Shown here in pieces: positions 34,849 to 45,964 of a DNA stretch of 64,000 nt. The DNA lies in NCBI RefSeq assembly GCF_000003195.3, contig NC_012870.2:22870501-22934500 (forward strand), written 5' to 3'. Source of the DNA: Sorghum bicolor. Its lineage: Eukaryota > Streptophyta > Magnoliopsida > Poales > Poaceae. Under the pieces are notes generated by a model, which did not search any database, had not been told where the DNA came from, and was given only the letters and a program-made list of their open reading frames with translations. Both the position numbers and the translations under genes were made by a program. The stretch's first letter is position 1. Each line of letters opens with the position of its first letter.

Positions 34849-37800
34849 CTAAGATCTCCTCCGCTTCCTGGAAGAACCAGCTGACTTGGAGCGACTCTGA
34901 TCAACACGTTGACGAGCATATAGGAGACCAGGCTCTATGGAATCGTCATCACTATCAGCATTTTGACCCAGGCGGTTCTGGTAGGCCCGTCGCCAGGCCT
35001 GGAAAACATTGTGGTAATAGCTCACAAGGCCTTTTCTGCCTTTGTCATGCAAGACGGCAAGCAACTTGTCCCAGAACTTGTTCGTAGATGAAGGCAAGTT
35101 TTCCTGGATAGTGGTGTTGAATTTCCTCTCCTCATCATTTGTCCATGTTAGTGCTAAATCTTCCCCGATTCTATGAAACCCCATTTCAAAGTATGCTGAG
35201 CCCAGCTCATCCTTCAGTTTGATCTTTTTTTCTGCCACATGAAACCTGACACAAGTAATGGAACCTGGGACCTTACAGTTGCAGTCATCTTGCCTCCCTT
35301 TTCCAATGGAAGCACCATCAGGATCTTCAGTACTTCCTGGAAGCAGAATAGGTTCTCCAAGAAACCTCAGTGTGCGTGGATCATCATAATAAGTCGATGA
35401 AGGCTTCCCCGTCCATTCTGGAATGTCTGCTTGGCCACAAGGACGAAGTGGAATTCCACTCTGCATGAACAAAGAGTATAATGTGTTAGTGTTATAGGCT
35501 AGCACAATTGACACTTACGCATGACAGCAACAAGAATACGTAAAAGATAATGACATTGCAGCCACATATATGAAAAGCAGTCTGGTAACTGCAAGCACAT
35601 ATGACAAGCAGCGCATATGTGGGTAGTCCATAAGCAGAACGGCAACAAAAGTTCAAGTAGCCAAACATACAAGGGCAATTAACTATTTATAGACCAGCTG
35701 AAGTTCACAAGGTATAAATCTAGTATACAGTGACAACATACCAGAAACATATATTAAGGATTGAAGTAACGAACAAAACAAACCAACCAGATCATTAGGC
35801 ATCGCCATCCTGTTACCACATGAAGGATTGAAGTGCCTCAAATGGCATAAAATAAATAAATGCACAATTCGCCAACAATAGGATCTAGAATATAGAAAAC
35901 AGCCAGTAAAAGGTAATTGAAATGTACCCCCATTTCAGGTCAACCTCAATTGAAATGTGTATAGTGTGTCTAATTAACCACTTATCATGAAAAAAGTCCA
36001 AATTTCAAATGCAATGTAGTGAAGACACATCCCTACACAAAACAACCATGTTGTTTAGTCTAGTCTTCTCATTTGTTAACTAAATGCACGTGCCAATTGT
36101 ATTTAGCAATAATAGTACACCAATATTTTTGACCGAAAATAGTACACCAATATTGATGCTTTAAAAAGTGTAGAGGAAGTGTTCGCACACGAACACTACT
36201 CCTGGTCAATTTTGACCATCAACAGGAAGCATAGTGATGAAGCATTTTGTTATACCACCCTGAAACCATGTAGCTGAAGGAAGATTAGAACATGCTAAGA
36301 CGTTAGCAAACAATACAGTGTTAACAAATAAATTTTAAAGAACAAAGTTATTTATATCTAATTTTCCTAGTGTTGAATTGAGAGTTCTCGATGGCTAGGA
36401 AAATCTAACAAATTGATTGTATCATCACATCACAATGTTTGCTATGGTGGCCATGCAGGGGACTATAGTCTATAGTACAACAACTACATTACTTGTTTGA
36501 GGCCAAAATGCTAACAGTAATAACACACTTTTGGCTAGTAAACCATAATGAGGTTACAGTTCAGCTAGATTCATCTCTTGAAACATGTTAAGAAAGAAAG
36601 CAGACATGAACCTAACAGAACTAATGCCAGGGTGTAACACCACATCTTATTTCTAGTACTTTTTTATTTTCATAAAATGCAACATGATTTCTGGAATGTT
36701 AACAAAGTTACCATAGTTTACAACCTTGGATCAGGGGCATTAATAATTGGATAAACAAGTGAGCATAAACAATTAAGAATCATGGACTTGTATTTTTTTG
36801 TTTCAGAAAGAGCAAACACAAACTTGATATAATCTGTTGTCGTCATGCACTAGATCTTTGGATTCATATGTTGAAAATAAGTTATATTTATCACAACGAA
36901 TTATCTAAACTCATATTCCAAATTTCACATCCTATTGACTTTTAAATTTCAATGGAGAGAAAATTTGTCAAGATTGAATTGTAACTGCAGAAAGCATTAT
37001 AATATTTGCGAATAATACGTGCTACAATCATGGTGTAACTATAGCACATTCGAAATATTTACCATTGTTGTATGCATATGTCTAGTCTTTTCAGCAAAAG
37101 CAAATGCACCAAAGTCACTAAGGAGATGGAATGGGGATGTTGGATATGAGATGTGACAAACAGAAAACAAGGTACAATGAGAAGTGGGTCCTAATCAAGA
37201 ATGTATGGAACAATGAATCTGGATGCCATAGTTGGGCCATCACGGTTCGACCTATAATAGCCCAATCGAACCTAATTAGAACCCAAGCTATACTTTCACC
37301 TTAACAACAGCACACAACTGATGCCTTCCCTGTTTGAATATCTCTCTCTCCAACTCTCTCTCTCTCTCTAGCTTAACAACAAAATATAGTTCTATGAAGA
37401 AAAATTAAGGAGGCAACATATGACTTCAAGAGAATTAAAGGAGACTTCAGCGGGTGCTGGAACCATGCGGTCTATGTCATGAAAACTTCATTAGTTGTTA
37501 GAAGTGGAGAAGAAGGGGTCCCGGGTGATGCAGCCCAACGCCTGAACCATGCAGTCTATGCCATGCCCTTGTGGTTACGTGGGACGAAATCTCAATAATT
37601 GTTAAATATGTTGGTGTTCATGATGGGAGGCCCGGAGGAAGTGAAGAGAATGAAGGGCTTTGGCTATGACATGAAGGGAGCCAGGTGTGGTAGCTTCAAG
37701 TAGATGCGCAATGGCACGCACATGACAAATCACAGACTAGGCATTGGCATGACACTTGGTTCTCTCTCTTGAGGCTCCTTCAAGGATAACCCAAATGGAC

Positions 37801-40800
37801 CAAATTGGAATCCCAATCCCAGCCCACATGGAAAGGCCAATAGTAACACAAACCTAGTCGTCTCCTCCCTAATCATTCGATTAATCAAGATTAGGCGACG
37901 ACTACTTCGACTACTTGAATCTTGGCTGACCAAATCAGGTTGGTGGACCTAATCGAAGGTCGGGGACCGATTAGTCAGATTAATCATGATTAATCTCAAT
38001 AAACCGACAACTTGTAAACACTGCTTATAAATTCCATAAATTTTGCTAGATTTTACGTCACATGACATGATAGATGATATAAAGCTAGAGATGTTTAACA
38101 TAATGGTTCCTAAGTTATGTAGCCAAGTAGGTATTTGAAGGTCAATATGCAAATAGGGGTTTGTCGCCAAAATTTCATACAAGTTTCAATTAGTGATGTT
38201 GATGACTCCTTAGCATATTTCATTCCAATAAATTATCAAATGTCCTATTTTTCGTAGTTTGAGGATAGTTGATGCTTGTAGTAGGACATCACGTCTTGTG
38301 CTACCAAAATGTTGAAGAGCCCCCATGGACTTTCTATAGTTCCTTACACACCTCATTCTTCAATGACAATGAGAGACTTAGGTTGCTTCACGACATCTTA
38401 ATTTTTCTTCCTAGCAATCAATATATGATTCCTGCACATGACTTTGTGAAATAGTTGACTATGACAAGCCCAATATGGCTGGATCACTAAATTGAAGTAG
38501 TTCTAGTGGCATAATTCATTCAAACAGCCACACAATCTTAAATAGTACAATGGATACTAGAAAGATGTGAATTTTACAAACTATTTAATTACCAGCAAGG
38601 CCATTATAGGCCATAAAAGTAATTCAATCGAGCAATATGCTCGCTAAATGTGGAAAGTCATGACTCACCTTTATACATTTATGCACAACATAGCATATAA
38701 TTTGAAGCACCACCCATCAAGGCTTCTATAGAGACCTTCATTTGCAACTCAAGATATCCATTATTTATTGGTTCTACATAAACCCTTGGATAAACAATTC
38801 TGTTCTTTCGTTAGTTGCTGCCAAGAAGTCCCGTATCTTTGCCACCCATCACTCATGTATCAACCTTATCCATGGTGGTGCTCGAGCAGGTAGGTAAGGG
38901 TAGTGGCGCTATCCATAGAGTGTCATGAGAAGACTTTGATGCCCCAACATGGAATATATAATCCCATGGCAAAGATGAGCTAGGAAGCATCTAAAATGCG
39001 AGACATCACCTTGAGCAAGCCCTTACAGTAGGGAAACAATTTGGTTTAGGGTTTATAGAGATAGAAGTTACTACTTTGGGGATAGGTGTGGAGGCACAAT
39101 CATACACACTTTCCTACCTTGAACGAAAGGTCAAGGTTTTGATGGTTATAGTAGTGGTGCGTAAACACCTAATCTTAGGGAACACATTCGGTAATGGTAG
39201 TGAGGAAGACATTACGACCCATTAAAGGACACCGACTGCAATCATGTGCGGCTCATTGTGCAGATACAAGCTTATAAGTAGATATATAATAGCCAACCAA
39301 ACACCTTAAGTTACATTCCACAGACAAAATAGTGAAAGTATTACAAAAATGCTCCACTATTTACAACCACTTGAACTATTCCTTGGGTTGATCCCCCAGT
39401 GAATGCAATAAACTTTAAGACCTAGTCTTAAACCAAGGAGCAAAATAATCATGGGAAAACGTGACTAGTACAGATATGTCACTAACGATGGTGCTAGGGG
39501 ACTAATAAGACAACTAATCTCATCAAAGAATGTGCATATGACTACAATACTAGTATGCAGATGTAGTGCTCATATTCAAAGAAGCAACCCACGCATGATC
39601 AAGATGACAATCTTGGCTCTTACTTGGGTGGGTATTCTCCATCTTGCCTTGGAATGTTAGACAACCATTTAAGGTCCTAGCTAGCCTTAGCCCACCTTGC
39701 AGTTACGACTCGAAATAGTGAAATCCCCACAACAATGTTGTATTGTCTTATAGGTACCCTTATGCCATAGGGGAGATTTGATTGGCACGTAGATGCAACT
39801 GTCAAGGGAGACCATCCCATATAGCTAAAATTCAGGGGTGCATCCACCAAATAAACATGCTGTCATCTCAGGTAGTATGGTATAGAGGTGCACAAAAAGG
39901 CCAGATGTGTTAATATGACACACACCTCATTTCTGGAATGGCAAGAGAGCAAATGCAATACATTTCCAATCATTGTTGCCTTTACTTAGCAAAGAAACAA
40001 TGGCCCATAAGATTGCTCACCCACTATTGATGTTGCAAAATCATTGACATATTGTATATTATATGATGGTCAAGGAGCAATTTGAGGCCTTAGTGATCAA
40101 TATAGACGATGCCAAAGGGCCATAATCAAACAAATGCTATACTGGAAAGGAAAATCTAACGACTAAATAATGCTATATCTACAGTTGAATGAAAGGAAAA
40201 TCTAATGACTGAGCAAATGCTATAATAACCGAACAAACAGAAAGAAATTGAGTCGTGTAATCAACACAAGCACAGATCAATCAAGTAGTATAAATGATGC
40301 ATTCAAAATGGATGAAGGTAGGGAAGCAACATATCATTACCCGCGGCGAGGCAGCAGACCACCTGCTGTCTTTTATATTTGCAAACTTCTTGCTCCGGAA
40401 CAGAAGCGCTGTGGAGCGGTAGCTAAGGGAACTCCCCTCCATGATCTCCGGTTCAGCTGGGCTGGTCGCCACAAGGCGAAGCCAGTAGAGCATCCCCGGG
40501 AGCGATATCTGGCTCCTGAGCTCAACAGCAGTCGATAAGTGGTCTGGAGGAGGAGGATTCATCCCGATGATCCCCGGTTGACCTGCGCTCGCCGCCACAC
40601 CACGCACCCAGTTGAGCATCCCCACGAGCTCCGAGCGAGCGAGGCAGTCTTTGTCTGCGAACATCTGGCGCCGGAGTTCAATCACTGCCCGTTTGTGGCC
40701 ACCAGGATTCTTCCCTTGTTTACCTGGGTTCTTCGCCACGAGACGAACCCAGTCAAGCATCCCCGCGAGCGTGTCTCTCTTCCGCTTCAGGTGCGCCGAT

Positions 40801-41438
40801 CCAGTGCTGGTGGTGGTGGTGGGGCGCTTGGTCGGCGACGACAGGAACCTGCCCTTCTTGGAGCCCACGAGCAGGTCGGCATTGCCGCTGCTGACCACCT
40901 CCAAGTTCTGCTCCAGGAGCGCAAGGTACTTACCGTACAGCAGCTTGACGGCCGTGTCGGCGGTGGGGTCAAGCCCGACCGCCTCGGCAACGGCCGCCCA
41001 GGACGCGACGGCGGAGAAGCCGCCGCGAGCGCGCACGGCGAGGAACAGGCTGACAAGCTCTACCTTCCGGCCATCCCCGAGCGGCGGCGGCGGGATCGGG
41101 AGCCAGGAGGCAACCGCGGGGTGCCCCGCCAGCTCGGCGAGGAAAGCCGTGAGGACGCCGTCGAACAGAGCGGACGCTCCCTCTTCCGTGACCTCGGCCT
41201 TTGGGATCTCAAACCCGGCGAGAAAGCCGCGAGCATGGAGCTCGCCAACGACGCTGAACACAGCGACCAACGCGTCGGATGGAACAGGGACCGGCACCGG
41301 CTGCGCTGCCGCCGCTGGCGAGGTGGAGGAGCTCTGGGCGGGCTCGTAGCCGGGGCTTGGGCCCGAGGCGTTTGATTTGAATGCAGGCGCGGAGGAATTG
41401 GACTTCGAGGGAGGTGGTGGGGCAGGACTTCCGGCCAT
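34849..41438 (-). CDS. ARID-ELM2 domain protein (plant ARID1/ARID2-like), two exons
   Basis: Probable nuclear DNA-binding chromatin-complex subunit, 569 residues. Exon 1 is 41438-40341 (366 codons); exon 2 is 35460-34849 including TAG. They join in phase 0, with donor CGG|GTAATG and acceptor TTCATGCAG|AGTGG. Residues 1-54 are Pro/Ser/Ala-rich. The ARID/BRIGHT domain is at about 88-178 (LFDGVLTAFL, PPPLGDGRKVELVSLFLAVR, ARGGFSAVASW, VKLLYGKYLALLE). KRKR at 218-221 is a possible nuclear signal. Residues 224-350 hold three copies of a GMLxWxRxVA...AVELR-type repeat. Exon 2 begins SGIPLRPCGQADIPEW (ELM2-type) and carries a SANT-like part (LTWTNDEERKFN, FWDKLLAVLHDKGR, SYYHNVFQAWRRAYQ) and a basic tail (SSRKRRRS). 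Length and domain order match the plant ARID-ELM2 family. A further small exon inside the intron cannot be excluded. Confidence 0.85.
35461..40340 (-). other. 4.9-kb intron of the ARID-ELM2 gene
   Basis: GT-AG intron between the two coding exons. It is mostly A+T-rich with no sustained coding frame. A CT microsatellite lies at 37341-37370. Around 37440-37560 a GAACCATGC-GTCTATG-CATG stretch is imperfectly repeated. 37870-38190 looks like transposon-derived debris (GATTAATCATGATTAATC) but has no clear ends. Confidence 0.7.
37341..37370. repeat. TC/CT microsatellite in the ARID intron
   Basis: Two runs of (TC)n separated by CAA, 30 bases in all. Confidence 0.8.
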
Positions 41439-42440
41439 TTTTGTGTGGTGTGTGGGAATAGGAGAATGGAGGTTCTTAACCTTTTGGGCTTCAATCTTTT
41501 AATGGTGAGAGGAATTTTCACACAAACCCTAGATTTGTTTTTTCAAAAAAGAGGAAGGTGGAAGGGAGAGAGAGAGGAAGGAAAAGGAGATGGTGTGAGT
41601 AGAGGATTACATGGCGAGGTGTCGTCTTATATGAGCCAAGTAGATCCCGTATCGTTTTATGTGAGACAAGTGGACCCATGCACGAGATGTATAGCATTGA
41701 ACAACAATAAATAATAAATAATGAGTGGGCATATTTAATTTTTTATTAGTTAGAATAAAAAATTATTATTCCCACCGTTATAAATTTTAAGATATTTTGA
41801 GCTCTCTTGGGTATGTTGTAGCTTTTCTAGACACTGTGTCTATATACATAATAAAATCGATGTATTTAAAAAGTCAAATTACCTTATTATAATTTTGAGA
41901 AACTTATAAAATCTTAAAAATATAGCTATATAAATTCAATGGTGGGAGAAATTTTCATCGATGTACACAATTCTAGATTTGTTTGAAAAGGAGGAAGGTG
42001 GAAAGGAGAGGAAGAAAAGAAGATGGTGAGTAGAGAATTATGGAGATCGATATGACGTCTTATGTGAGCCGCATAGATCCTACAATGTTGGTTGTATGAG
42101 CTATATAGCATCAAGCGACAATACATGATGAGCTATCATATTTAACTTTTATTATAATTAGAATAAAAAGTCATTGCATCATTTATAGAAACGAATAAAA
42201 GACAACTATACTAGCCACTATTACAAATATAGGTATATATTAATTAACTACGTAAAATATAGATGTAGTAGGTATCATCATAGATTATCCTATACTACAT
42301 GCCACATAGTAGTAAAACGAATATTACATATAATAAGTGATGAAATTAGATGTCACGCAATAGTAAAAAAAGATATTATACAATAAGTGATGAATCTTGG
42401 CGTCAAAAATGTAAACCTGCGTAGGTATCATAACTCCAAC
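41439..42440 (-). promoter_or_regulatory. 5' flank of the ARID gene, tandemly duplicated
   Basis: Upstream region of the ARID start. Two diverged copies of one segment, about 436 bp apart, lie at 41500-41760 and 41936-42190. Both have ATGGTG-GAG-AATTTTCA, CTAGATTTGTTT, a GGAAGGTGGAA purine tract, GTGAGTAGAG and GTCTTAT-TGAGCC. A third copy is at 50600-51060. No TATA box stands out; the purine/CT-rich stretch near 41550-41600 may be the 5' UTR/promoter. Confidence 0.55.
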
Positions 42441-42451
42441 CATCATGTTTA

Positions 42452-42694
42452 GAGCAAGTATTATAGCAGGCTGTAAGCCAGCTAAATGCTGAGGTGGAGG
42501 AGAGAGAAGAGGAGAGAGAGTAAAAACGGACTGTAAGCTTACAGCCGGCTCAGACACAAAAACCAAGAAAATCTGTGACACAGATAAGTGGGCCATGTAT
42601 TAATAGTGATGAGCTAACCATTATATGAGTGGGCTGCAAGAAGGCTGTAAAGAAATCTTACAGCCAATAGCTAGCTGTATTATAAGACTTGCTC
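42452..42694. mobile_element. Tourist-like MITE, 243 bp
   Basis: Terminal inverted repeats GAGCAAGTATTATAGCAGGC and (inverted) GAGCAAGTCTTATAATACAGC, flanked by TTA on both sides (42449-42451 and 42695-42697). This is the 3-bp target typical of PIF/Harbinger-derived MITEs. Confidence 0.85.
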
Positions 42695-42737
42695 TTAAGA
42701 TAGAAGGCACCATACGAGGCGTGAAGTCAAACTTTTA

Positions 42738-43297
42738 GACACTCCCAATACAGAAATCGTCATAGTTTCTATGAATATTAATTTTATTGCTACGTAAGCG
42801 TTTTGCTGATGTGGCAAGATAACTACTGAAGAGAGAGTAAAAATCATAAAAATTGTGTCTAAGTTAGAAACCATGTCTACACGAGAACTAAGACATAAAG
42901 AGATGTGATTGGTAGAGAATGGAAAGAGAATGTATGTGATTGCATAAAAAATATTTTGTACTCCCTCCGTTCCAAATTATAAGTCATTCCAAAAATCTTG
43001 GAGAGTCAAAGCATTTTCAAGTTTGACCAAAAATATAGAGAGAAATATAAAGATTTATGTCATAAAATAGATACACTATGAAAATATAACTAACAAAGAA
43101 TCTAATGATACTTGGTTGGTACCAAAAATATTATTATTTTGCTATATAAATTTAGTCAAATTTGAAAAACTTTGACTCTCCAGGATTCTTGGAATGACTT
43201 ATAATTTAAGACGGAGGGAGTAGAACCTATCTATTGAAATCATGACTTTTATATATAGTATCTATAAAAATTAATAGATATAGCATTAGGACTGCCC
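42738..43297. mobile_element. second MITE, interrupted by a Stowaway insertion
   Basis: Left end GACACTCCCAATAC and inverted right end GGGCAGTCCTAATGC, with TTA flanks at 42735-42737 and 43298-43300. The 260-bp Stowaway at 42961-43220 sits inside it. Without that, the element is about 300 bp. Confidence 0.55.
42961..43220. mobile_element. Stowaway MITE, 260 bp
   Basis: CTCCCTCCGTTCCAAATTAT at the left and its inverted counterpart CTCCCTCCGTCTTAAATTAT at the right. Flanked by TA on each side. The terminal inverted repeats extend about 50 bp (AAGTCATTCCAA...). Canonical Tc1/mariner-derived grass MITE. Confidence 0.95.
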
Positions 43298-43300
43298 TTA

Positions 43301-44213
43301 TACGGTACGTCCCTGATAGCGTCCTAACCATCGAGCTATCAGCTCTTTCGCGTGGCAACGGTGTAAAAGTGTTATTATTGTAGTTTTGATAGAAGAATGA
43401 GAAAAATACGACGTTTCACCCATACTACACAAAAGAGGATCGCATACATGATACATGTGGTGTGCTATATATCTTTTTCTAATCTATAATTGTAAAAATT
43501 TCAGTTCACCGTATCTTTATATATCCACCGATCTAAAGATTAATTAATTAAACGATGGTTCTCTCATTCGGATCTGGTTTCCTATTATTTTTAGCTTATT
43601 TTCTGCTTATGACACAAGGACTCCTAGTCCAATTGGGTTAGAGAAAAAAGGAAAGTTATGAGCTAAATCTAACTCGAAAGCCTAACACGAGTTTAAACCA
43701 ATTTTAGACCGAAACAAGCAAATTGTTGGGCTCGACTAAAATCCAAAACAGGGCTCGACCAAAATCCAAAATGACCAGAAATTTTTCCTTTTTATTATTA
43801 GAGAAGAAGAAGAAACTACAGATTAGGACTTCGATTTTTCTTTTGCCTCCGATTGACATCTAACTAAAGAAAGCGGTTATCCTTTTCTATTTGACTATTA
43901 AGAGCTCTATTTAGAATACTTAGGATGTGAGGAATCTATTTATATTAGGACCCTTACTCCATATTGGTTTAGACACAAGTTATTCTAACTCGTATGAGCA
44001 CGGGTTATATATATATAGGTCCAGATAAAAGAAACTCTTCATCATTAAGTAGTTAGAGGAAGACAAACAAAAAAAAGATGGTCGAAAAAAAGAGCTTAAA
44101 ATTTTGCATCTTTATTATTAGATCTAGATATATATAATTAGGTAATAGAGATATAGATATAGTTTTGATAGCTTTGTTTTTCTCCCATTGCAACGCACGG
44201 GTATTTTTGCTAG
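43301..44213 (+). other. repeat-rich spacer ending in a Helitron-like 3' terminus
   Basis: No gene. 43375-43440 matches 51190-51262 (upstream copy of the ARID flank). The end reads CCCATTGCAACGCACGGG, then TATTTTTG and CTAG at 44210-44213 followed by T: a hairpin-like palindrome shortly before CTRR, as in plant Helitron 3' ends. The 5' TC border was not found. Confidence 0.45.
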
Positions 44214-44539
44214 TCTAATCTAAATTACAAATATACATAGATTTTTTTTAGATAATGAAAGAATTTTTTGTTGGCAGTATACTTTTGATCTAAGGCCATC
44301 ACGAACTTAGATCTGTTAAATTTAACCAGGTTTGAAACCACGCCATCTATCCCTTGCGCCGCCAACCCGGCGTGTCCACCTTGACTTGTCAGGTTTAGAG
44401 AGATCAATAAGGGAAGTTACAATGCTAAAAAAAAGTTCTATACCAATTAATTTATTTAGATACTACACATAAAAACTATGTTTCCAATAAATAGTTTCTA
44501 TAGAACAATTTTTTGGTCAATCATATGTCTTCTCTGTCC

Positions 44540-45718
44540 ATCTACATGTCACATCTCTTCATGGCTTGGTTCTTATATAGATATGGTGTCACGGGTTTGG
44601 AACTACGGCAAGCATTGGGTTTTTCATCGGAGGTCGATGTCCGTGTTTCTGGAGGCTCTGACACTCAAAACTCGGAAGGGACATAGATCGGGTTATAATG
44701 GTTTGGGCCTCTGAGCCCTATGTCTGGCAATATGGTGTGCTTCATGTTAGCAATGTCCAATCCGGTAATTACAACAGAGGAATCGAGAGAGACTGGTAGG
44801 GGGATTGCATGGTGCATCTTAGGCTTCTTGGTTTTCAAGTCTGCTTGAGTGGTCAAGGACCTGATCCCCTTTTAATGAGCCCATGCTTCCCCATATGTAC
44901 TGGGGAGGGCATGGTTACAAGTCGGTTTCAGTTGGTCTAAAGCTTCTATGCCTAGTGCTCAGCGTCATCTGGTGCTTCTTTGTCGTGTAGGAAGGGGCCA
45001 ACAACGACACAACCACTCCCTAATGTTGTTGCCATAGTCTGGTGCTTGACCATCAAGGGCTGCTTGTCAATGTGCAACTCCCTCGAGTGAGCCTTCTCAA
45101 GGCTTCTCACAGCGCAAGGAGCGTCCCCTACCCAGAGGGGCTGACAAGCGGGCCTAGAGCCCTCTACCCTTGGATCTTGGGAAGCTCCTTGTCTTGACGT
45201 GTCACACCCGTTGCGTGACCCAACCAAGGGAGTGGCTGACAGCGCCTCGTGGCCGTTTGAACGAGCAGACGGTGAAACATATCTACACCGCCCTGTCAAG
45301 CTAGGTACCTAATAGTTTTCTAAGCTAACTTCTGGCTGGTGCTCGGGACGTCGGTTGATGCCCAAGCCATTGCTCGGGCGGAGGTCAGGATCAGGCTCTA
45401 TCATTTGGTAGCCCCTCGAGCCTCGAGCGATGACTGAGGGCGTGCTTGGGCTCGCCCTATCCCCTTTGGAGGGTACATGCGAGTGAACCCAATGGGTATA
45501 GCCCCTAAGCCCCCGAGCAATTTGTAGGATCAATTGGGGGATCTATCGATCTATTGTCCCTTTCCCGGGGACTTAGCGTATCCCTACATTAGACTCTCGT
45601 CACATGGTTACTTATCAAAGAAACCATTTTCTCATCTCTCTCGTCTCTAAAACTTGAAACCCCACACATGCCTAGGAGGGACCTCATTGGGGCGTGTGGT
45701 GGTGATGGGCTTCCTTAT
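44540..45718. other. degenerate LTR-like debris
   Basis: GC-richer sequence with runs such as CTAAGCCCCCGAGCAATT and CCTCGAGCCTCGAGCGATG, phrases common in LTRs of large grass Ty3 (Tat-type) elements. Neither end nor coding part identified. It lies directly left of the copia element. Confidence 0.35.
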
Positions 45719-45908
45719 TGTTAGATATTGAGGTATTTAGAGAGTAGGGTATCTACTCGGTATATTGTATATGTGGTGATCCACAATTATAGGGATATGT
45801 TGTAGGTAACCCCTGCATATAATCTTGTGTAATCTGTAATCTGATCTGAGTATATAATGAAATACTGAGGCCCTTGGAAGGGTACCTCATTTCCCATATT
45901 GTTTCACA
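45719..45908 (+). repeat. 5' LTR of the copia element
   Basis: 190 bp. It carries TATATAATG near 45852 and is directly followed by PBS TGGTATCAG at 45909-45917. Confidence 0.95.
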
Positions 45909-45964
45909 TGGTATCAGCCGCCTCCTAACTCCACACGGAGCACGATCCGATCTAGACCTTGTCC

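Noticed and set aside
40539..41375. Open frame of 278 codons on the plus strand
   Set aside because: It lies antisense over GC-rich exon 1 of the ARID gene, whose minus-strand frame has clear ARID homology. Absence of stops is a composition effect.
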